Shown: positions 59,533 through 64,000 of the stretch, in pieces | Layout of the letters: every line of letters begins with the position of its first letter | Numbering within the stretch: the stretch's first letter is position 1 | Assembly: GCF_000426065.1 (NCBI RefSeq) | Contig: NZ_AUEQ01000007.1 | Coordinates: forward strand, 1 to 64,000 | Source: Mycobacterium sp. URHD0025 | Lineage (GTDB): Bacteria; Actinomycetota; Actinomycetes; Mycobacteriales; Mycobacteriaceae | Direction: 5' to 3' | Length of the DNA: 64,000 bases | Notes under the pieces: model-generated | The model's input: the letters and a program-made list of their open reading frames with translations, nothing else | Database searches by the model: none | What the model was told of the DNA's origin: nothing | Program-made: the position numbers and the translations under genes

Positions 59533-61169
59533 GGCTTTTTCCAGGCGTTGTAGAAATCGGGATAGGTCTGTGTCTGGAAGGTGACATGCACGTCGGGCGA
59601 CGCGCCGAACGTCTGCGCCTCCTCGAAGTAGGCGATCACATAGGAGCCCTTGATCAGCGCCTTCTGTTGTTCTGCCTGAACGGCTTTGAACTCGGCGTCG
59701 TCCTTGGCCTCCAGCTCCCGGGTGTAGAGCGCGGTGAGCTCCGGCGGTGAGCCGAGCAGAGCGGTATTGCCTTTACCGCCGAAGCTCTGGCCCAGCGAGA
59801 TGATCGAGGTCCGGCTCACCACGATCGGAACGGTGACGTCGGTGTTGGCTGCCGCGGCGAACGACGGATCGTTGCGCACGTCGAGCACGACGCCCAGTTC
59901 CTTGCGCCACTGCTGGGCGATGTACTCCCACGCGGGTCCCAGGGCAACCTGCTGCGCACTCTGCGGCACGGCCAGGTGCAGTTGCTTGCCGTCCTTGGCG
60001 CGGATCCCGTCGGAACCCTGACGCCAGCCCGCCTGTTCCAGCAGATCACGCGACGTGTCGGGGTTGTAGATGAAGTCGCCGGCCAGATCGACGACGTTGG
60101 CGTTGTTGACATTGAGGATCGAGATCGGCGGGGGGTAGCTCGGGGTGAGCGCATCGCGGCTCAGTCCGTCGCGGTCGATGCCCAGCACCAGGGCCCGCCG
60201 GACCAACGGGTCCTTCGTGAATTCGTTGTCCACGCGCAGCCCCGCATAATTCGCCGTGCCCAATGGCGGGCGGTAGGCCAACAGTTGATAGCCGGCGGCC
60301 TGGATTGCGGCCTCATCGGATGGCTGGATGCCGCGGGCCACATCCACCTGGTTGGAGGTCAGAGCGCCCGTGCGCAAACCGCTTTCGGGCAGTACCTTCC
60401 AGACGATCTCGTCGAGGTAGGCCTCGCCCTGGTTCGGTGAACTGGCGGGAGCCCAGCGGTAGCCGGGGCGGCGGGCCAGGACCGCCGACTGGTTGGGCAC
60501 CTGGGATTTGAACACGAACGGACCCGCACCTACGTGGTTGTCGGGCCGGCCGGCCTCTTCCAGTTCCAAGCCGATGGTCTTGGCGCCGAGAATGGGGGAG
60601 TTCAGCCGGGTGGTGTCGATCAGGAATTGCTGATTGGGCGTGGACAGCACCACGGTCACCGTGTCGCCGTCCACTTCAACGTGGTCGTATCCACGGGAAA
60701 TGTTGGGGTGCACCGGAATCCGCAGCTTCTCGTTGCCCCGCCCGTACAGCTCGTAGTTCTGGGCGACGATCTCCGGCGTCAGCTGGGTGCCGTCGCTGAA
60801 GGTGATGCCCCTGCGGATCTTGAAGCTGTAACGCGTGTTCTCGTCGTTCTTCGTCCAGGATTCGGCAACCCACGGCTGAAGCTGCTTCTTGTACGGGTCG
60901 AAGTACAGCAGGAACGCGTTGGTGTGGAAGGTGAGGTTTCCGGCACTGTAGGTGCCGAGCTTCTGGGCCTGCCAGCTGGTGACCGCTTCGGTATCCGAGA
61001 ACATCAGTGTCCCACCGCGAACCGGGTCACCGGTCGGCCCGGAGGGGCTGACAGCCGGCGCGCCGGTGCCTGGTCCGCCGCACGCCACCAGCAATCCCGA
61101 TCCGAGCAGGGCAGCGCTGAGCCCGAAGAAGCCGCGGCGGTCAAGGCGGTTGGTCATCGGATCGGTCAT
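59529..61169 (-). CDS. Solute-binding lipoprotein, family 5, Tat-type signal (cassette B)
   Basis: The 546-aa protein has a twin-arginine signal, D-R-R-G-F-F-G-L (residues 10-17), and a lipobox L-L-V-A-C near 30, so it is probably exported folded and then lipidated. The paralogue in cassette A uses a Sec-type signal. The SBP_bac_5 fold shows N-D-E-N-T-R-Y-S-F-K-I-R-R-G-I-T-F-S-D-G-T near 105 and R-R-A-L-V-L-G-I-D-R near 325. It is the first gene of cassette B and is divergent from the monooxygenase at 61406. Confidence 0.93.
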   Translation of the reverse strand: MTDPMTNRLDRRGFFGLSAALLGSGLLVACGGPGTGAPAVSPSGPTGDPVRGGTLMFSDTEAVTSWQAQKLGTYSAGNLTFHTNAFLLYFDPYKKQLQPWVAESWTKNDENTRYSFKIRRGITFSDGTQLTPEIVAQNYELYGRGNEKLRIPVHPNISRGYDHVEVDGDTVTVVLSTPNQQFLIDTTRLNSPILGAKTIGLELEEAGRPDNHVGAGPFVFKSQVPNQSAVLARRPGYRWAPASSPNQGEAYLDEIVWKVLPESGLRTGALTSNQVDVARGIQPSDEAAIQAAGYQLLAYRPPLGTANYAGLRVDNEFTKDPLVRRALVLGIDRDGLSRDALTPSYPPPISILNVNNANVVDLAGDFIYNPDTSRDLLEQAGWRQGSDGIRAKDGKQLHLAVPQSAQQVALGPAWEYIAQQWRKELGVVLDVRNDPSFAAAANTDVTVPIVVSRTSIISLGQSFGGKGNTALLGSPPELTALYTRELEAKDDAEFKAVQAEQQKALIKGSYVIAYFEEAQTFGASPDVHVTFQTQTYPDFYNAWKKP

Positions 61170-61268
61170 CCTCGTCTGTGTGGTGGTCGGTCGGTTGCGT
61201 CAGAGACACGAACAGCAGGCACCACAACATGAACCGGTCACGGTCGACAGTCTTCCGACCGGATCGAT

Positions 61269-61304
61269 GTCAACCAACCGGGTCCCGCTACGCGAATGGT
61301 TGAC
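61269..61304. promoter_or_regulatory. Inverted repeat between cassette B and the divergent gene
   Basis: gtcaacca (61269-61276) and tggttgac (61297-61304) are perfect 8-bp arms separated by 20 bp, about midway in the 236-bp divergent gap. It may be a regulator site controlling both directions. Confidence 0.5.
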
Positions 61305-61386
61305 CTGAACTTAAGAATCGCGTCGCGACCCGATTAAGTAGCGCTGAAGGGTTCCGGTAGCGGTGGAGCCTTGCTCATCGCGGCGC

Positions 61387-61400
61387 GAGCGTCGACGCTC
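61387..61400. promoter_or_regulatory. 14-bp palindrome next to the monooxygenase start
   Basis: gagcgtcgacgctc is a perfect palindrome ending 5 bp before the GTG at 61406. It would overlap the start of transcription or the ribosome site and could be an operator. Confidence 0.45.
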
Positions 61401-61405
61401 ACCCG

Positions 61406-62698
61406 GTGAGTAATGCGAAACTGGTACTGAACTCGGTGATCCGGGCGATCGGCTTCACCCAGGGCGGCTGGCGCCATCCGGCTGCGACGCCCCAACGTGC
61501 CCTGGATCTGGACTACTACCAGGAATACGCACAGCTCTCCGAGCGCGGGCTGTTCCACGGCTTGTTCGTGGCGAACACGCCCGCCGCCCGCAGTAATGAC
61601 TGGACCACACTGTTCTCCCCACTGGAGCCCGTCGCGTTGCTGTCAGCGCTCGCGCCCACCACGACCCACATCGGGTTGATCGCCACGCTGTCCTCCACGT
61701 TCAACCATCCTTACAACGTGGCCCGCCAGATCGCCACGCTCGACCACCTCAGCGGAGGCCGTGCCGGCGTCAACATCGTCACCTCCGGATCTCTCGATGC
61801 GGCACGTAATTTCGGCTTCGACGAACTTCCCGGTCACGACGACAGGTACGAACGGGCGCACGAGTTCCTCGATGTGCTCTACCAACTGTGGGACAGCTGG
61901 GATGCCGATGCGCTGATCGTCGACAAGGCGGCTGGTGTGCAGGCCAAACCGGACAGCATCCGGCCGATCAGGTACCGCGGCAAGCACTTCGCCGTGCACG
62001 GGGCCTTGGACGTGCCGCGCTCTCCGCAGGACCGGCCGTTGGTCTTCCAATCCGGACAGTCCGCACCGGGCCGGCGGTTGGCCGCTGCCTACGCCGACGC
62101 GGTCTACACCGCGCAACGCACGATCGAGGAAGCCAAGGCGTTCCGCGACGACCTGCACCGCACACAGCGTGCATTGGGCCGGACCGGACCGCTGGTCAAG
62201 GTGCTGCCCGGCCTCATTCCGATTGTGGTGAGCACCGATGCCGAGGCGCACGAACTGCACGACGAGATCAGCGCATTGAACCCGCCGGAGCGTTCAGTGG
62301 GGATCCTCGAAGAGCGGCTCAAGGTCGACCTGACCGGTGTCGCACTGGACGAGCCGTTCCCGGTGCACCGCCTGCCACCGATCGCGAGTCTGGCCGGGGA
62401 GCGCAGCTTCCACGAGATCGTGCGCAGCCACGCAGACGCCGGTGCGACCCTGCGGGAAATCCTGCGGATCACCGACTCCGGCAACGGCCACCTGCGTTTC
62501 GTCGGCTCCGCCGAGCACGTGGCCGATCAGATCGAGGAATGGTTCACCGCGGGCGCGGTCGACGGGTTCAACGTCAACCCGGCCATCACGCCCACCGGTC
62601 TGACCGATTTCGTCGACCAGGTGATCCCGCTGCTGCAGGACAAGGGCATCTACAAGCGTGAGTACGGCGAAACCGGTTCGCGGGCGGCGTTCGCCTGA
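61406..62698 (+). CDS. NtaA/DszA-family FMN-dependent monooxygenase (divergent)
   Basis: The 430-aa luciferase-like enzyme has L-V-L-N-S-V near the start, G-L-F-V-A-N-T near residue 53, Y-N-V-A-R-Q-I-A-T-L-D-H-L-S-G-G-R-A-G-V-N-I-V-T-S near 108 and F-N-V-N-P near 390. It is the fourth enzyme of this class in 17 kb. It faces away from cassette B and shares its control region, so it is likely to be induced together with it. The GTG start gives M-S-N-A-K-L-V-L. Confidence 0.92.
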   Translation: MSNAKLVLNSVIRAIGFTQGGWRHPAATPQRALDLDYYQEYAQLSERGLFHGLFVANTPAARSNDWTTLFSPLEPVALLSALAPTTTHIGLIATLSSTFNHPYNVARQIATLDHLSGGRAGVNIVTSGSLDAARNFGFDELPGHDDRYERAHEFLDVLYQLWDSWDADALIVDKAAGVQAKPDSIRPIRYRGKHFAVHGALDVPRSPQDRPLVFQSGQSAPGRRLAAAYADAVYTAQRTIEEAKAFRDDLHRTQRALGRTGPLVKVLPGLIPIVVSTDAEAHELHDEISALNPPERSVGILEERLKVDLTGVALDEPFPVHRLPPIASLAGERSFHEIVRSHADAGATLREILRITDSGNGHLRFVGSAEHVADQIEEWFTAGAVDGFNVNPAITPTGLTDFVDQVIPLLQDKGIYKREYGETGSRAAFA

Positions 62699-62702
62699 CC
62701 TG

Positions 62703-63521
62703 CTACGGCTTGAGACGGGCCCCGGTCCGGAACTTGTGGGCGAGGAACACACCGACCGCGACGGCGGCGCCGATGACGGTGAGCAGGGCCCGCGCGGCCG
62801 GGATGTCGGCCGCACCCAACATGCCGTAGCGCATCGCCTGCACCGCGTAGAACACCGGATTGAGGTGACTCAGCGTCTGCCAGGCCGGCGCCAGGTCGTT
62901 CACGGAGTAGAACACGCCGCCCAAGAAACACAGCGGCTGCACGATCAGCACCTGGATCGCCGCAACGTGTTCCTGGGTCTGGTTGTACATCCCGGCGATC
63001 ATCCCGGCCTGCGCCGCGAAGATCAGCACCGCGGCGAAGGCGATGATCGCGTACCCGGGCTTGGCGATGTGCGAACCGGTCAGCGGCATCGCGATGAGCA
63101 GGATCGCCGACGAGATCAGAATCCCTCGCACGATCGACCCCAGTACCAGTGCGAGGTTGATCTCCCACCAGCGCAGCGGACTACCCAGAACGGCGTTGAT
63201 GAATCGGTCCTTGCGGGCCTCGAACAGTGACGCGGAGCCCTGGATGTATCCGGCGGTGACCACCGCGAGCACCACGAGCCCGGGGAGGATGAACTGGTCG
63301 TACGGAACCCCACGGATGGGCGAGATGCGGCTGCCCAGCGCCAGGCCGAAGACGAAGATGAACAGCAGCGCCGCGAGGACCTGACCGGCCACGGTGTAAT
63401 ACCAGACCTTCAGGTAACGGACGATCTCGCGCTGCAGCAGCCACGTGAAGGCCGGCCGCTGTGCCCGGTAGGGCCGGTCATAGGGCGTCAATGGTGCTGA
63501 GGCCAACCAGTTTTCACTCAC
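62703..63521 (-). CDS. ABC-2 type transporter permease (DrrB-like)
   Basis: The 272-aa membrane protein starts V-S-E-N-W-L and has six membrane helices typical of ABC-2 exporters. The conserved features are R-Y-L-K-V-W-Y-Y-T before the first helix and L-C-F-L-G-G-V-F-Y-S near residue 190. Its GTG overlaps the ATPase stop by 4 bp (GTGA). DrrB-type systems export lipids, drugs or polysaccharides; the substrate is not evident. It converges on the monooxygenase gene with a 4-bp gap. Confidence 0.88.
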   Translation of the reverse strand: MSENWLASAPLTPYDRPYRAQRPAFTWLLQREIVRYLKVWYYTVAGQVLAALLFIFVFGLALGSRISPIRGVPYDQFILPGLVVLAVVTAGYIQGSASLFEARKDRFINAVLGSPLRWWEINLALVLGSIVRGILISSAILLIAMPLTGSHIAKPGYAIIAFAAVLIFAAQAGMIAGMYNQTQEHVAAIQVLIVQPLCFLGGVFYSVNDLAPAWQTLSHLNPVFYAVQAMRYGMLGAADIPAARALLTVIGAAVAVGVFLAHKFRTGARLKP

Positions 63522-64000
63522 TGCGTGCCACCTGACGGCACGGTCATGGCGCGGTTGTACACCTCGGCCAGATCGGTGGCGCCGAACTCGGCCCGCAATC
63601 CGGCGGCCGTATCGCGCGAGATCACCCGTCCTGACCTGATCAGCGCTACTTCGTCGCACAGCGCCTCGGCCTCTTCGAGGTAGTGGGTGGTGAGCAGGAT
63701 GGTGTGTCCGATCCGGTGCAGGTCTCTCATATAACCCCACAGATCGGCCCGCAACTCGACGTCGACGCCCGCAGTCGGCTCGTCGAGGATCAGCAGCCGC
63801 GGCCGGTGAATCAGTGCCCGCGCCACCAGCAGCCGACGTTGCATACCGCCGGACAGCGAAAGCGGACGCCCGTGCGCCTTGTCCGCGAGTCCGAGTAGCT
63901 CCAGCAGGTCGTAGGCCCGCCTGGTGGCTTCGCGTCTGCCCAGCCCGTGGTAGCCGGCGTGGTAGATCAGCACTTCGACGTTGGTCAGGAACCGATCCAG
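63518..64000 (-). CDS. ABC-2 transporter ATPase (DrrA-like), partial
   Basis: The visible 160 codons are the C-terminal part. The frame remains open to the window end, so the Walker A motif lies outside. The signature L-S-L-S-G-G-M-Q-R-R-L and Walker B L-L-I-L-D-E-P-T are present, followed by T-T-H-Y-L-E-E-A-E-A-L-C-D, the DrrA/NodI-type switch region. It is translationally coupled to the permease gene. Confidence 0.92.
   Translation of the reverse strand: MDRFLTNVEVLIYHAGYHGLGRREATRRAYDLLELLGLADKAHGRPLSLSGGMQRRLLVARALIHRPRLLILDEPTAGVDVELRADLWGYMRDLHRIGHTILLTTHYLEEAEALCDEVALIRSGRVISRDTAAGLRAEFGATDLAEVYNRAMTVPSGGTQ

Overview
The window comes from a rapidly growing mycobacterium (Mycolicibacterium type). 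The evidence is very high GC, a PPE-PPW protein, WXG100/ESX-type proteins, an AftC-like arabinofuranosyltransferase, ClpC2, and many TAnnnT -10 hexamers 6-8 nt before the start codon (leaderless transcripts). One block, positions 412-10215, keeps the gene order and relative orientations I remember for M. tuberculosis Rv2667-Rv2675c: clpC2, Rv2668, GNAT, ZapE-like ATPase, ribD, Rv2672 hydrolase, aftC, msrB, methyltransferase. It has two insertions: an AraC regulator with a methyltransferase, and a small flavin/F420 enzyme.

Layout. 1-330: end of an IS3-family element. 412-10.2 kb: the conserved core block above, ending at clpC2, whose promoter carries two palindromes. 10.3-16.95 kb: orphan PrrB-like sensor kinase, SDR/HxlR pair, GntR/CynX-type transporter pair and TDT transporter/LysR pair, several with visible operators. 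17.0-18.3 kb: type I DAHP synthase preceded by a leader peptide with a Tyr-Trp-Arg-Phe run and attenuator-like hairpins. 18.3-22.3 kb: membrane protein, then TetR, heme oxygenase and PPE-PPW in one direction, with a 33-bp palindrome before the heme oxygenase and an IdeR-like iron box before the PPE gene. 22.4-24.1 kb: membrane alpha/beta-hydrolase.

24.1-38.7 kb lies between two 159-bp direct repeats, each holding a complete tRNA-Gly gene, and looks like accessory DNA. It contains a membrane pseudokinase, a three-gene catabolic set (alpha/beta-hydrolase, SDR, isochorismatase-type hydrolase), a large LuxR regulator with a second set (hydrolase, FMN protein, MOSC-reductase-ferredoxin fusion), and an overlapping three-gene type VII secretion cassette (EspC-like protein, WXG-headed 461-aa protein, small two-helix membrane protein). 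An apparently gene-free stretch follows, then a tRNA-Val/Cys/Gly cluster.

38.8-45.5 kb: lipoprotein, tRNA-Val with terminator, tex, VTT membrane protein, MerR/deacetylase pair with a MerR-type long-spacer promoter, and a cytochrome P450 preceded by a perfect CRP consensus site. 45.5-62.7 kb: two tandem paralogous cassettes, each with a solute-binding lipoprotein, two permeases, a fused double ATPase and NtaA/DszA-class flavin monooxygenases. The second also has a DszC-like oxidoreductase, and a further monooxygenase gene is divergent at the far end. They look like parallel uptake-plus-cleavage routes for organosulfur or other small organic compounds. 62.7-64 kb: ABC-2 exporter genes, the ATPase cut by the window edge.

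The points most worth following are the aromatic amino acid leader, the TetR/heme oxygenase/iron-box PPE locus, the type VII three-gene cassette, the paired transporter-monooxygenase cassettes, the clpC2 operator pair and the pseudokinase.
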